64,000 nucleotides of DNA, from NCBI GenBank assembly GCA_963846715.1, contig CAWJXA010000004.1, positions 62,001 through 126,000 of the forward strand. The letters run 5' to 3'. The translations under genes and the position numbers were made by a program. Positions 1 through 8,983 of this stretch are shown here, one piece after another. The notes beneath the pieces are model-generated. The model saw only the letters and a list, made by a program, of their open reading frames with translations, ran no database searches and had not been told where the DNA came from. Numbering within the stretch: the first letter of the stretch is position 1; every line of letters begins with the position of its first letter. The DNA is from Bog-257 sp963846715. GTDB taxonomy: Bacteria > Acidobacteriota > Terriglobia > Terriglobales > Acidobacteriaceae.

Positions 1-1672
1 ATTGATTCAGAGTATCGTTCAGGGGGTTTGCCTGCTGGTTCTGCTGAGGCTGGCCGGGTTTGGCCTGTTGCTGCTGGCCGCCGAATAACCCACCTACCAG
101 ACCACCCAGATTATTTGCGCCGCCGCCGTTCATCAATCCTCCTGCGGTCGGCAACAGGTTTTTCAGTTTCATTTGAGCAATCTGTTGGATGTCGGGAGCG
201 ACTATCGGATGGTTCATATTTCCCGTGATGATGACCGGCAGAACCAACTCGCCGTTCTTGTTGGCCAGCGCCGTGTTGAGGTAGCCGCCAACTCCTGTGC
301 CGCCCACCGACTGGCTGAAACCTTTGCTAAGCACCGCCGTCACGTGCATGTTGAGGTCCTGGTTGACCAGGTTCACGATTCCGTTGGCCGCCATCGTCCC
401 CACATCCAGCGCGGCCTTCAGGTCATTGGTCTGGGCCACGCCGCTATGAAGGTTAAACGTCCCGCTCATTTGTGAGACAGCGGTGTAGCCCTTGTCGGCG
501 CCGCCTCCGAACTTGCCGATTTTCGATAGTTCCTTCAGCAGGTCGAGCTTGGTGATTTTGCCGTTGGCCAGGTTCAGAGAGGTGACGCCATTCAAGGTCT
601 GGACGACATCGCCCGATGGCGGCGTGGAGAAGGTGACATTCGCATTCGCGCCAAGCGTGCCGTAGACCGTGTCCTTCACGGACGAGATGGAGGACAGCAA
701 GCGATTTGCATCCACGCCGGTGAATTTGGCGTTTACGGCGAAAGCCATGTTAGCGGGGCGCGTATCGACGGTGACGCTGCCGTTCTCCTGGCCGCCATCA
801 ATCTGCGCGGTCAGCGGATTGAGTTGGACGACTCCATGGTTCAGAGTCACATTGGAGTGCACGTTGGTCAGTTCCATCTGCTGGTAGAGAATCGTGCCGA
901 CTGAAATGGTTCCGGTTCCCGTCGCAGTGGCGAGTAAACCCGGCTGGGCGGCGGGCGCAGGCGCTGCATTGGCCGCGGGAACAAGGCTCCAGGATGCTTC
1001 GGCTTTCTTTTTGGCCGGAGGGGGTGTTGAGCTGCCCGTGATTTTTTGCAGTTCGGTGACATTCAGTTTGTCGGCGGTGAGGGCGAAGGTCAGCCTGGGA
1101 GCCTGGAAGTTAGCCACACTGAGGTTACCGCTCGCATTGGTCGAGCCTAGCGAGGCTGCCAGATTGGTCAGGTTCACGGAGTTCTGCGTGAACTGCATGT
1201 TCACATTACGAATGTTCAGGGGCTGGGTGAGCGACGGCGTCTTCAGCGACGCATTCTGCAACGCGCCGCTGCCACTGAAGGTCATGGCATCGGTGTTCTT
1301 AATGGGGCCGGTGGCGTGAATGTCGAGCGTAATGTTGCCGGTGCCACTCATGCCTTCAACGGCGGTAACTCCGTAGGCTTTGGCGATGCCCAGCAGTTCA
1401 TTCACCTTGCCGTTCACGGTCTTGATGGTCGCATCCACATTGGGCGAATTGCTGGTGTACTGCGACAGCGTCATCTGCGCAGCCACGGTGGTGGCGCCCG
1501 AAGTTGCGGTGAAATTGTTGGACTGGATCTGCTGCGGATTCATGGTCAGGTCAATGGCAGGCACGCGCACCGCCTGAGGAATGTCGCTTCCAGTGACTTC
1601 AAGGTTGCGACCGTTGATGTTGCCGTTAAGCGCCAGGCGATCGGTCGGGCCCTGAGCATGGACGTTGAGGCG
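1..1672 (-). CDS. AsmA family protein, C-terminal part (frameshifted, runs off left edge)
   Basis: This frame is open from about 1672 to the left edge and continues the AsmA-like protein that begins at 2817. It encodes a low-complexity series of beta-strand-rich repeats of the AsmA C-terminal type and ends at the edge in a Gly/Asn/Gln-rich tail. It is separated from the N-terminal part by two apparent one-base insertions, at the ggg around 1699-1701 and the gg around 1669-1670 (plus-strand coordinates). The short intermediate frame between them also reads as AsmA-like sequence, so this is one gene read in three frames. The first ATG in this frame is at 1543. The real stop lies outside the window. 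Known family role: envelope-associated proteins linked to outer-membrane lipid homeostasis. Confidence 0.6.
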
Positions 1673-2817
1673 TCAATTGTCCGGCGATTTTGGTGTTCGG
1701 GACTGAAGGCCATGCCGAATGCCGAGGCTAACCTCGCCACCTCTTGAATCGAGGCATTCGAGGTGCTCACGTTGACGTCGACTACGGATGGATTGGGCCG
1801 AGTGTTCATGGTTCCACTCAGCGCCAGAGGGGTTGAACCCAGCTTGAGGGAGGCCTTCCTGATTTGGATTACGTCGCTGGTGAGGTCGTCAGTCACATCG
1901 AAATCGGCGGAGATGGGATAGCCGACCTGAACGCCGCGAATGACGGCGTTCTCCAGCTTAAGCGAACCGTCGGCCGTCATCTTGCCATTGGAATTTACCA
2001 GGTTGGTGGATCCGGAGATTACCGCGTCGGTGCCTTCCAGGGCGGCAGCATTCAGAAACTTCTGTGCGCCCGACAGTGAGACTTGCTCCATCTTCACGGT
2101 GCCCTTGAAAGGCGTGCTGAGGAAGTCGGCATTGTTGACCGGGCCTCCGGTTCCGGTCAGACGCAGGGTCTGCGAGCCGCTTCCCGGCAGGCGCGCGGCC
2201 GCGTCAAGCGAGAATGGCGAGCCGGGAGCGTAGTCCTTGAGGGTCACGTCGATATGGTCGTAGACCGCGCGCGACTGGTGCTTCTGATAATCCGTAATCG
2301 CGATTTGGCTGTCGGTGATCTTCAGCTCGGCGAGGGTGAACTGTTTCTGTTCGGCGGGCGGAGCCTGGGCTGCTGCTTTGGCTGGCTGCGATGGCGGAGC
2401 CGGGGTCGCCGCGGTTGCAGGCGTGGGAGCATTACCGGCGGTTGAGAAGTTCCACACGCCCTGGGCATTGCGAATCAATTCGATCTTGGCCTGCTTCAAC
2501 TCCAGACTGCTCACCTCAACGTTTCCCATCAGGAGTGGGAAGAGCTTCACGCTGACATTGAGTTGGCCGACCTGGGCGAAAGGCACGTTGCTGTGGAAGC
2601 TGGGATCGTCGCCAATTACGACATTATGTACTTCCACCTGGAGGGGAATAACGCTTAGCGACATCTGTCCGAGCTGCACGGGGCGGTTGAGCCGCTGCTG
2701 CAATTGAGACTGGACCTGTCCGCGGTACTGGTTGACATCAATCACATGAGGCAATATCAGGACCAGTGCAACGACGATGACGATAATGACGCCGATTACG
2801 ATTGCGAGCTTTCGCAT
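1546..2817 (-). CDS. AsmA family protein, N-terminal part (frameshifted after about residue 372)
   Basis: The protein starts with an N-terminal transmembrane anchor (residues about 4-24, rich in Val and Ile). The AsmA N-terminal domain follows, with a typical stretch about forming NQYRGQVQSQLQQRLNRPV at residues 29-47. A Pro/Ala-rich linker lies near residues 130-155. Family members are inner-membrane-anchored, mostly periplasmic proteins implicated in phospholipid transport or outer-membrane assembly. Residues after about 372 are out-of-frame translation: shifting frame at about 1700 and again at about 1670 restores family-like sequence. Length with the continuation would exceed 900 residues. 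The AsmA-like assignment is firm; whether the frameshifts are real or sequence errors cannot be told from here. Confidence 0.8.
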   Translation of the reverse strand: MRKLAIVIGVIIVIVVALVLILPHVIDVNQYRGQVQSQLQQRLNRPVQLGQMSLSVIPLQVEVHNVVIGDDPSFHSNVPFAQVGQLNVSVKLFPLLMGNVEVSSLELKQAKIELIRNAQGVWNFSTAGNAPTPATAATPAPPSQPAKAAAQAPPAEQKQFTLAELKITDSQIAITDYQKHQSRAVYDHIDVTLKDYAPGSPFSLDAAARLPGSGSQTLRLTGTGGPVNNADFLSTPFKGTVKMEQVSLSGAQKFLNAAALEGTDAVISGSTNLVNSNGKMTADGSLKLENAVIRGVQVGYPISADFDVTDDLTSDVIQIRKASLKLGSTPLALSGTMNTRPNPSVVDVNVSTSNASIQEVARLASAFGMAFSPEHQNRRTIDASTSMLRARPIAWRLTATSTVATLKSLEATFLRRCACLPLT

Positions 2818-2974
2818 GGGTCTTCCTCCGTCCGATATCCAGTTACGGGTTAATTGTAGTGAATAGGGGCTTACCTAGATAGAAGGCGGTCAGCGAGGGG
2901 ACGTTGCCAGGTCAAAATCGCGCCGAGCGCGTGTGACGAAGCTTGAGCGGGCCAAAAAGAGGGGACTGCGGGGC

Positions 2975-4444
2975 TTATGATGCGGCGGTGGTAGGCTCGT
3001 CTTCTTCGGCGTGTATCAGGCCGAACTTCTTCAGCTTGTAGCGCAGGGCGTCGCGGCTGATGTCGAGCAGTCGGGCGGCATGGGTCTGGTTGCCATTCGC
3101 TTGCCCCATGGCCATGTCCACCAACTCGCGTTCTACCTCTTCCAATGAAGTTCCACCCTCGGGAATCTCCAGCTTGGGCAGGCTGCGGCCATCGGGTAAC
3201 TGTCTGCCGGCCGCGTTGGCGTTGTTGTTGGCGGAGGAGAGTTCAAAAGCAGTGTAGGCAGACTGCTGTTGGGCCACGGCGAACGGCATGTATTCAGGAT
3301 GAAGCTCGTTGCTGTCTTCCAGAATCATGGCGCGCTCTACGGCATTCTTCAATTCGCGCACGTTGCCCGGCCAGTCGTACTTGAGCATCAGCTTGCGGGT
3401 TTCGTCGGTGATGCCCTTCACCGATTTGCGGAACTTGCGGTTGTAGCGGGCGATGAAGAATTCCACCAGCGGGAGAACGTCGTCTTTGCGTTCGCGCAGC
3501 GTGGGGAGAAAGATGGAAATGATTGCCAGCCGGTAATACAGGTCCTGACGGAACTGATTGTCTCGCACTGCGCGTTCCAGGTCACGGTTTGAAGCCGCAA
3601 TGACGCGTACGTCCACCTGCATGTCGCGCACGCCACCGACCCGGCGAATGACCTGGTCTTCCAGGACGCGCAACAACTTGGCCTGCAACAGCGGCGATAG
3701 CTCGCCAATCTCGTCGAGGAAAAGCGTGCCGCCGTCGGCCATCTCGAACAGGCCTTTCTTCATGGCCTTGGCATCGGTGAAAGCGCCGCGCTCGTGGCCG
3801 AAGAGTTCGGCCTCCATCAGGGTCTCGGGAATGGCCGAGCAGTTGATGGCGACGAAGGGCTTGTCCTGGCGGCGGCTCTGGTAGTGGATGGCCTTGGCGA
3901 TGAGGTCCTTGCCAGTGCCACTCTCGCCTTGCACCAGAATCGTGGTGGCTTCGCTGGTGGCAATCTTGCTCACGAAGCCCAACAACTCCGACATCTTCTG
4001 GGAGACGCCGATCACGTTGTGATAGCCAGCGCGACGGCGGACCTCGCCGCGTAGAGACTCGACCTCGGAACGCAAGCGCGTGGTCTCCAGCGCATTCTTG
4101 ACCGCAACCGCGAGTTCGTCGAAGTCCAGCGGTTTGCCGACGAAGTCGTAGGCTCCCAGCTTGAGGGCGGTCTTCACGTCTTCCAACTGAGGGTCGGCGG
4201 TAATCATGATGATGGCGCGTGCGTCGTTGTTTTTCTTCAGTTGTTCGAGGATTTCAATGCCGTTGGCATCGGGTAGGCGCACATCGAGCAGCACGAGGTC
4301 GGGAGACTCGTTATGGGCCACGCGGAGCGCAGCCGTGCCGTTGTCAGCCTCTAGTACGTGATAACCCCACTCTTCGCACTTCTGCCGCAGAGACCAACGA
4401 ACGAGCTTCTCGTCGTCGACAATTAAGACTTTTTCCGAAGGCAT
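2975..4444 (-). CDS. NtrC-family sigma-54-dependent response regulator
   Basis: A 489-residue three-domain activator. The receiver domain (about 1-120) has the acidic pair D10/D11, phosphoacceptor D54 in LVLLDVRLP, and a conserved Lys in VGKPLD. The AAA+ domain (about 145-380) carries Walker A GESGTGKD, the sigma-54 contact loop GAFTDA, Walker B GGTLFLDEI and the arginine-finger region. The C-terminal Fis-type HTH (about 435-480) reads NGNQTHAARLLDISRDALRYKL. It should activate RNA polymerase-sigma54 from distant sites upon phosphorylation. No histidine kinase lies next to it, so its partner is unknown. It is followed, on the same strand, by the AsmA gene 158 bp downstream. Confidence 0.93.
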   Translation of the reverse strand: MPSEKVLIVDDEKLVRWSLRQKCEEWGYHVLEADNGTAALRVAHNESPDLVLLDVRLPDANGIEILEQLKKNNDARAIIMITADPQLEDVKTALKLGAYDFVGKPLDFDELAVAVKNALETTRLRSEVESLRGEVRRRAGYHNVIGVSQKMSELLGFVSKIATSEATTILVQGESGTGKDLIAKAIHYQSRRQDKPFVAINCSAIPETLMEAELFGHERGAFTDAKAMKKGLFEMADGGTLFLDEIGELSPLLQAKLLRVLEDQVIRRVGGVRDMQVDVRVIAASNRDLERAVRDNQFRQDLYYRLAIISIFLPTLRERKDDVLPLVEFFIARYNRKFRKSVKGITDETRKLMLKYDWPGNVRELKNAVERAMILEDSNELHPEYMPFAVAQQQSAYTAFELSSANNNANAAGRQLPDGRSLPKLEIPEGGTSLEEVERELVDMAMGQANGNQTHAARLLDISRDALRYKLKKFGLIHAEEDEPTTAAS

Positions 4445-4582
4445 CTAGTTAGTACTAGACTACTACGAGAGCGGAAAAGAAGAAATTTGAGCCAGGTGCA
4501 GAGCTCGCGCAGACAAGGTGGCCCAGCATGCAAGCTGGCGACCAACGGAGCAGGGCCGATACCGATCAAAACATGTCTGAGC

Positions 4583-5152
4583 TCAGCAGCCTGGAGTGAG
4601 CTGTGCAGCCACGTCTCTCTGTCCGAATTGTGGAATCTCGTAGCGAAGAAAGTAACGCTTCTCCGATTCAATTTCCTGCTCCTGCAAGACTCGCCAACCG
4701 GCGCGACGGTACATGGGGAGCGGGCGGGGCGCCGTTGTGGCATAGCCGGTCGTGAGTCCTCTTCCACTAAGTAGCGCGACACAACTTGACCAGAAGTTCC
4801 AAACCACATCGAGCGTCTGAGCGGCGGAAGCAAAGAAGGTCAAGACCTCGAAGCTTGCCAGGGGCGCCGGCGGAGCCGCGAAGCCATATGCCGCCGCTTG
4901 AAATTGGCGCAGCTCGACGTTGAAGGCCATCGCCGACCGCAACCGGCCGGCTTGATCGCGCAAGGTACAAATGAGCTGGTCCTGGTAGGGCACGCGCGTC
5001 TTGACTCGTGCAGTCTCGTCGTCCCACAGCCACAGCTTTTGCACCAGCCGGTTGGTCGTGACCCTGGCGAATGCCTTGTAAAAGGCCGCTTCGTATTCCT
5101 GTACCGCGCCGGGATCGGACGGGTTGAGCAGTTCAAACTGGAAGTCGTTCAT
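4583..5152 (-). CDS. GNAT-like acyltransferase in P450 operon
   Basis: A 189-residue protein whose ATG overlaps the P450 stop codon by four bases (ATGA), which fixes the start and implies translational coupling. The C-terminal half looks GNAT-like: a long strand-rich core followed by MYRRAGWRVLQEQEIESEKRY near residues 150-170, the typical late GNAT motif. A classical acetyl-CoA-binding R/Q-x-x-G-x-G/A loop is not obvious. Its position last in a SerC-like/acyltransferase/P450 operon suggests it modifies an amino-group-bearing product, but the substrate is unknown. Another acyl-CoA N-acyltransferase subgroup is possible. Confidence 0.6.
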   Translation of the reverse strand: MNDFQFELLNPSDPGAVQEYEAAFYKAFARVTTNRLVQKLWLWDDETARVKTRVPYQDQLICTLRDQAGRLRSAMAFNVELRQFQAAAYGFAAPPAPLASFEVLTFFASAAQTLDVVWNFWSSCVALLSGRGLTTGYATTAPRPLPMYRRAGWRVLQEQEIESEKRYFLRYEIPQFGQRDVAAQLTPGC

Positions 5153-6561
5153 TTTCTCGCCTCCAAATACAACTGGATCTCTCGTTCCGGGACTAGCCCG
5201 ATTTGCGCTTTGGCTGCCACCGGCCTGTCGTCGGTGCGTTTCAACCTGTAACGCTGGCCAAGGATGGCAAGCGTAGCGATCATTTCCGTCATGCTGAAGT
5301 CGTTTCCCACACAGACGTGCTTGCCGGTTGCGAAGGGTATATACGCGGTGCGGGGTACGTCGGCCTTCCGGGCGAAGCGTTCCGGGCGAAATTTCTCTGG
5401 GTCGCTGCCCCACACAGGGTCGCGATGAATACCGTATACCGAGATCAGAATCGTTGCGAACTTGGGAACCGTATAGCCGGCGATCCTGTCTTCCCGGACA
5501 CACTGTCGCGCCAGCGTGTAAAAGGGCGGGTACAGGCGCATGGTTTCTTGCAAAACCTGAGCGATGTAGGAAAGTTTGGGCAAGTCGTCCCATTGCGGCA
5601 GGCGGCCTTGCAGCACGCGGTCAACTTCCTCCTGCCACTTGGCCGCACACTCAGGATGCGAAGCCAGAAGATACAATGCCCAGGACATCGCGCTGGCGGT
5701 GGTTTCAAAGCCCGCCAGGAACAGGGTCTTAGTTTCATCCATGAGCGCTTGCTGGGGCAACCGTTCTCCGCTGTCGGGGTCCGTGGCCGCCATCAGCACG
5801 TTCAGAAAGTCGGGCTTGTCCGGCTGACCATTGTCCTGGCGTGACTTGATATGCCCATCGATGAAACGGTCCAGAGTTTCGCGGTGGCCGTGAAACCTGC
5901 GATTACGGTGGACGGGACACGATAGGGGAATGGGAAATAACGAAGTGTTGTACTCGCGCAAGAATCGCATGGACTCCCGCATGGCGGTCCCCAGTCGATG
6001 CGACGTATCTGGGCCGATGCCGGTGGAGAGCAGCATGCGGCTGATTGCCCCCATGGCCAGCCGCTGGGTTTCGCTAACCACTTCGATCGGTATTCCGTGT
6101 ACGCGCTTGTCTTCCCAGTCTTTCAGGACTTCGCAAACCGAATCGCATACGGTGGGAACTAGCTGCTTTAGGTGCTCACCCCGCAAGAGCGGATTAATCA
6201 GGGCTCGACGCTTGCGCCAGGTAGAACCTTCGCTGGCGGCCAGGCCATTGCCGATCAGCATTCCCAGCCTTTTGTAGTGCGCGCTTCGTGCGTAGTGCTC
6301 GCGATGGGTGACCAGAATCTGGTGGGCGACATCAGGGCTGGCGGTCGCCAGAAACTGCTTGTGCAAGACTCGGAACCGGGTCAACCCTCCGTTCCGCCGC
6401 CCTTGCTCGGCAACAAACAGATGCGGAGCGTGGGCAAACTCCCGGGCGCTTCCCAACAGCCAATGGCTGTCCGCACTGGGAATTGACCGGGGCACGTCGT
6501 CACAAGGATCCGGCCGGCTAACCTCGACGCTAGGCAATGACGGCGACAGAGCGCTGCTCAT
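5149..6561 (-). CDS. Cytochrome P450
   Basis: A 470-residue P450. The I-helix oxygen-activation motif AGFETTAS is near residue 280, the K-helix ExxR is in ETMRLYPP, and PEKFRPERF follows. The heme loop FATGKHVCVGNDF places the axial cysteine near residue 418. No signal anchor is present, so it is probably a soluble bacterial P450 needing external ferredoxin or flavodoxin. No redox partner gene is adjacent. The annotated ATG overlaps the upstream acyltransferase by 32 bp; there is no other ATG close by, although a later GTG is possible. Substrate unknown; the operon context suggests tailoring of an amino-acid-derived or acylated metabolite. Confidence 0.93.
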   Translation of the reverse strand: MSSALSPSLPSVEVSRPDPCDDVPRSIPSADSHWLLGSAREFAHAPHLFVAEQGRRNGGLTRFRVLHKQFLATASPDVAHQILVTHREHYARSAHYKRLGMLIGNGLAASEGSTWRKRRALINPLLRGEHLKQLVPTVCDSVCEVLKDWEDKRVHGIPIEVVSETQRLAMGAISRMLLSTGIGPDTSHRLGTAMRESMRFLREYNTSLFPIPLSCPVHRNRRFHGHRETLDRFIDGHIKSRQDNGQPDKPDFLNVLMAATDPDSGERLPQQALMDETKTLFLAGFETTASAMSWALYLLASHPECAAKWQEEVDRVLQGRLPQWDDLPKLSYIAQVLQETMRLYPPFYTLARQCVREDRIAGYTVPKFATILISVYGIHRDPVWGSDPEKFRPERFARKADVPRTAYIPFATGKHVCVGNDFSMTEMIATLAILGQRYRLKRTDDRPVAAKAQIGLVPEREIQLYLEARK

Positions 6562-7393
6562 GACTCTCCTTGTTGATCAAGCTTCTGGTTTGTTGCACGA
6601 AGTTTTCGTCGAGCCCGGCGCCAGCCTCGAGCAAACGGGCCAGCAGGTGAGAGAAGCGGGCGATGCCCATGCCGTCGACAATGTCGTGATCGGCCGCACC
6701 CGACAGGCAAAGCATCTTCCGCGATACGACCTTTCCTTCGCTGTTCAGTTGCAGGCGTGGCGTGATGTTGCCGATGGCAATCGAGGTCGTATGTGCGGTG
6801 CCGACTACCGCGAATGCAGGATTAATGGCCGTCTGATTCTGCACATTGGTTACCAGCATGGTGCCGCTGGTTCGTTTGAGCCAATAAGGGTTGCGCTTGC
6901 ATTGCCACGCCCAGATTCGCCGCAGCCAATAGGGCGAGCGGGCAAGTTTTCGGCGCGCCTGCACCGCCGCATCTTCGGCCAGATCGGGCGCTCGTACCGC
7001 CCGGCGTATCTCCCAATTGATTTCCGCCAACGTCTTGTTCTGCGCGGCCCGGATGATGTGGCCAACCGGAATTCGCACTCCACCGGGAAGCCGCTTGTCG
7101 ATCGGCGATAGCAGGTCGATGTCCTCAAAGGTGATCAGCTTCTTACCGTAGCGATAGGTATGCATCAGGGGATGCTGCATGGCCGCCTGCACCACGCAAT
7201 ACACGGCGAAGGCGTGGAATGAAACTGCAATGCGCAGTTCCTTTTCTATCCGGCGAATCGCCGCCAGGCTATCGGTGACGTCCACTTCGGTAGTGCCGTG
7301 CATGACGTGGGGCCTGCCCAGCCATAAAAAAGCGAGTAAGGCATTACGAATCTCAGGCCACGCGGATTCTCGGACGACAGGTGGATGCTGCAT
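6530..7393 (-). CDS. Stand-alone 2-oxoacid dehydrogenase E2/CAT-like acyltransferase
   Basis: About 287 residues. It matches only the catalytic domain of dihydrolipoamide acyltransferases: the C-terminal HxxxDG active site is present as HDIVDGMG near residue 235, within SGAADHDIVDGMGIARF. The lipoyl and peripheral-subunit-binding domains are absent. It therefore resembles CAT-like free-standing acyltransferases rather than an E2 core component, and no E1 or E3 genes are nearby. The chosen ATG lies 2 bp after the aminotransferase stop; an in-frame upstream ATG would run far into that gene. It is likely to transfer an acyl group from a CoA thioester in the same pathway as the neighbouring P450. 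Confidence 0.75.
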   Translation of the reverse strand: MQHPPVVRESAWPEIRNALLAFLWLGRPHVMHGTTEVDVTDSLAAIRRIEKELRIAVSFHAFAVYCVVQAAMQHPLMHTYRYGKKLITFEDIDLLSPIDKRLPGGVRIPVGHIIRAAQNKTLAEINWEIRRAVRAPDLAEDAAVQARRKLARSPYWLRRIWAWQCKRNPYWLKRTSGTMLVTNVQNQTAINPAFAVVGTAHTTSIAIGNITPRLQLNSEGKVVSRKMLCLSGAADHDIVDGMGIARFSHLLARLLEAGAGLDENFVQQTRSLINKESHEQRSVAVIA

Positions 7394-7395
7394 GG

Positions 7396-8541
7396 CTAAT
7401 CCACCTCTTCGCAATGAGAGTTGCCGAAGAATTCCATGAACTCGCACAGCGACTCGACGGCCTCAAGGGTAACGGCGTTGTAGATGGAGGCCCGTATGCC
7501 CCCGAGTGAGCGATGACCGGCAAGGCCGTGGAAGCCGGCGATCTGGGCGAGTTCCAGGAACTTCTGCTCGAGTTCCACGCTGGGCAGCCTGAAAGCAATA
7601 TTCATCAACGAGCGGTCTTCAGCGGCGGCGTGGCCCCGGTAGAAGCCATCACTCTGGTCGATGGTGGCGTATAACCGGGCTGCCTTGGCGGCGTTCAAAA
7701 TCTGCATCTGCTCGACACCGGCGATTTCTTCCCGCAGCCAGCGGGTTACGAGCATGGTCACGTAAATGGCAAACACCGGCGCCGTGTTATAGATCGATCC
7801 CGCCTCGGAGTGCCTCCTGTAGTCCAGCATGCTGGGCAGGTTGCCGGGGATCCGCCGGAGCATGTCGTCGTGTACCACAACCACGGTGACGCCGGCGGGG
7901 CCAAGGTTCTTCTGCGCATGGGCATAGACCAATCCAAAACGGCTCACGTCGAACGGGCGGCTCAGGAAGTCGGAAGACATGTCGCAAATCCGGGGCACAC
8001 CTTCAAGGCCTTGCAGACGGTGAAACTGCAAACCCTCGACCGTCTCGTTGGCAACATAGTGGAGGTAAGCGGCATTCGGATCGAAACGGAGTTCGTCTTC
8101 TCCCGGCAACTGGCGGAAACCACCGTTCTCACCGCTCCATAGCACCCGCACTTGTCCCTCGCGGCGCGCCTCGTCGATCGCTTTCCCGCTCCAGTAGCCG
8201 GTATGAAGATACTCGGCAACGCGGCCGGTCCCACGCAAGAAACTCATGGGCACCATGGAGAACTGGAGCGTTCCCCCACCTTGCAAAAACAGCACACGGT
8301 AATCGGCGGGGACCTGCAGCAATTCCCTGATGTTCGCTTCGGCTTCGTCCACCACGTTGCGGAACCAGTCTGATCGGTGGCTCATGCCCAGGACCGAGAG
8401 CTCCTGTCCGGGTACTTGCCGAATGGCACGCTGAGTTTCCTCCAGGACGCTTTCCGGCAACGCACCTGGGCCGCCGGAAAAGTTGAAGCAATTCGGATTC
8501 AGGGTGCTGGGTGACGAAACATAAGTTCTGCTGGTTGGCAT
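7396..8541 (-). CDS. serC: Phosphoserine aminotransferase-like PLP enzyme (SerC family)
   Basis: A 381-residue fold-type I aminotransferase. Start region NFSGGPGALPESVLEE, then MSHRS, LQGGGTLQFSMVP, and the Schiff-base lysine in AHAQKNLGPAG near residue 207. The C-terminal HRSLGGIRASIYN is typical of SerC. Known SerC reaction: 3-phosphohydroxypyruvate plus glutamate gives O-phosphoserine and 2-oxoglutarate. It is the first gene of a tight four-gene operon with acyltransferase, P450 and GNAT genes, which is not the usual serine operon, so it may be either the housekeeping enzyme or a pathway-dedicated paralogue. Family assignment is firm; physiological role is less so. Confidence 0.85.
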   Translation of the reverse strand: MPTSRTYVSSPSTLNPNCFNFSGGPGALPESVLEETQRAIRQVPGQELSVLGMSHRSDWFRNVVDEAEANIRELLQVPADYRVLFLQGGGTLQFSMVPMSFLRGTGRVAEYLHTGYWSGKAIDEARREGQVRVLWSGENGGFRQLPGEDELRFDPNAAYLHYVANETVEGLQFHRLQGLEGVPRICDMSSDFLSRPFDVSRFGLVYAHAQKNLGPAGVTVVVVHDDMLRRIPGNLPSMLDYRRHSEAGSIYNTAPVFAIYVTMLVTRWLREEIAGVEQMQILNAAKAARLYATIDQSDGFYRGHAAAEDRSLMNIAFRLPSVELEQKFLELAQIAGFHGLAGHRSLGGIRASIYNAVTLEAVESLCEFMEFFGNSHCEEVD

Positions 8542-8983
8542 TGTCTTCTCCGTGCAGGCGCGCCCTGCGGACGGCGCTATTTCAGGCGGCTACGATGCAA
8601 CTCGTCGTCTTTCGCCTTCACTTACATATGCGACGTTGGTTGCCTAATTCCCTCACGGGGGACGACGTTTTCTGGAGTTGGGAAACATCTGGGGGCTGGG
8701 AAACAATTGATGCCGGTTCGGCCGACAAATTCCACGGTCCGGGGCGTCTTGCGTGGGAGTCGAAGGGCGGCGTCCACGTACTCTCCCACACTTCGAACAG
8801 ACCATACGGAGCGACGGCGCGAGAGGGAGTCAACTGAAAGAGATTGTCTAAGTTCGAATCAGATCAACGAGAGGTCGGCTGCCAGGGAGCGGTCTCCGCT
8901 TTTGCCATGGAACCTGGAAAGATCATGGGCAACGAGTCGAGAATCGTCCCAGCCCGAGCAGCCCGTTCCGGGATTCTGACAGG
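8542..8983. other. Intergenic region, no gene seen
   Basis: About 440 bp between the two leftward genes. No convincing coding region, RNA gene or terminator was seen. It should hold the promoter of the SerC/acyltransferase/P450 operon, but no clear -35/-10 pair could be assigned. Confidence 0.4.
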
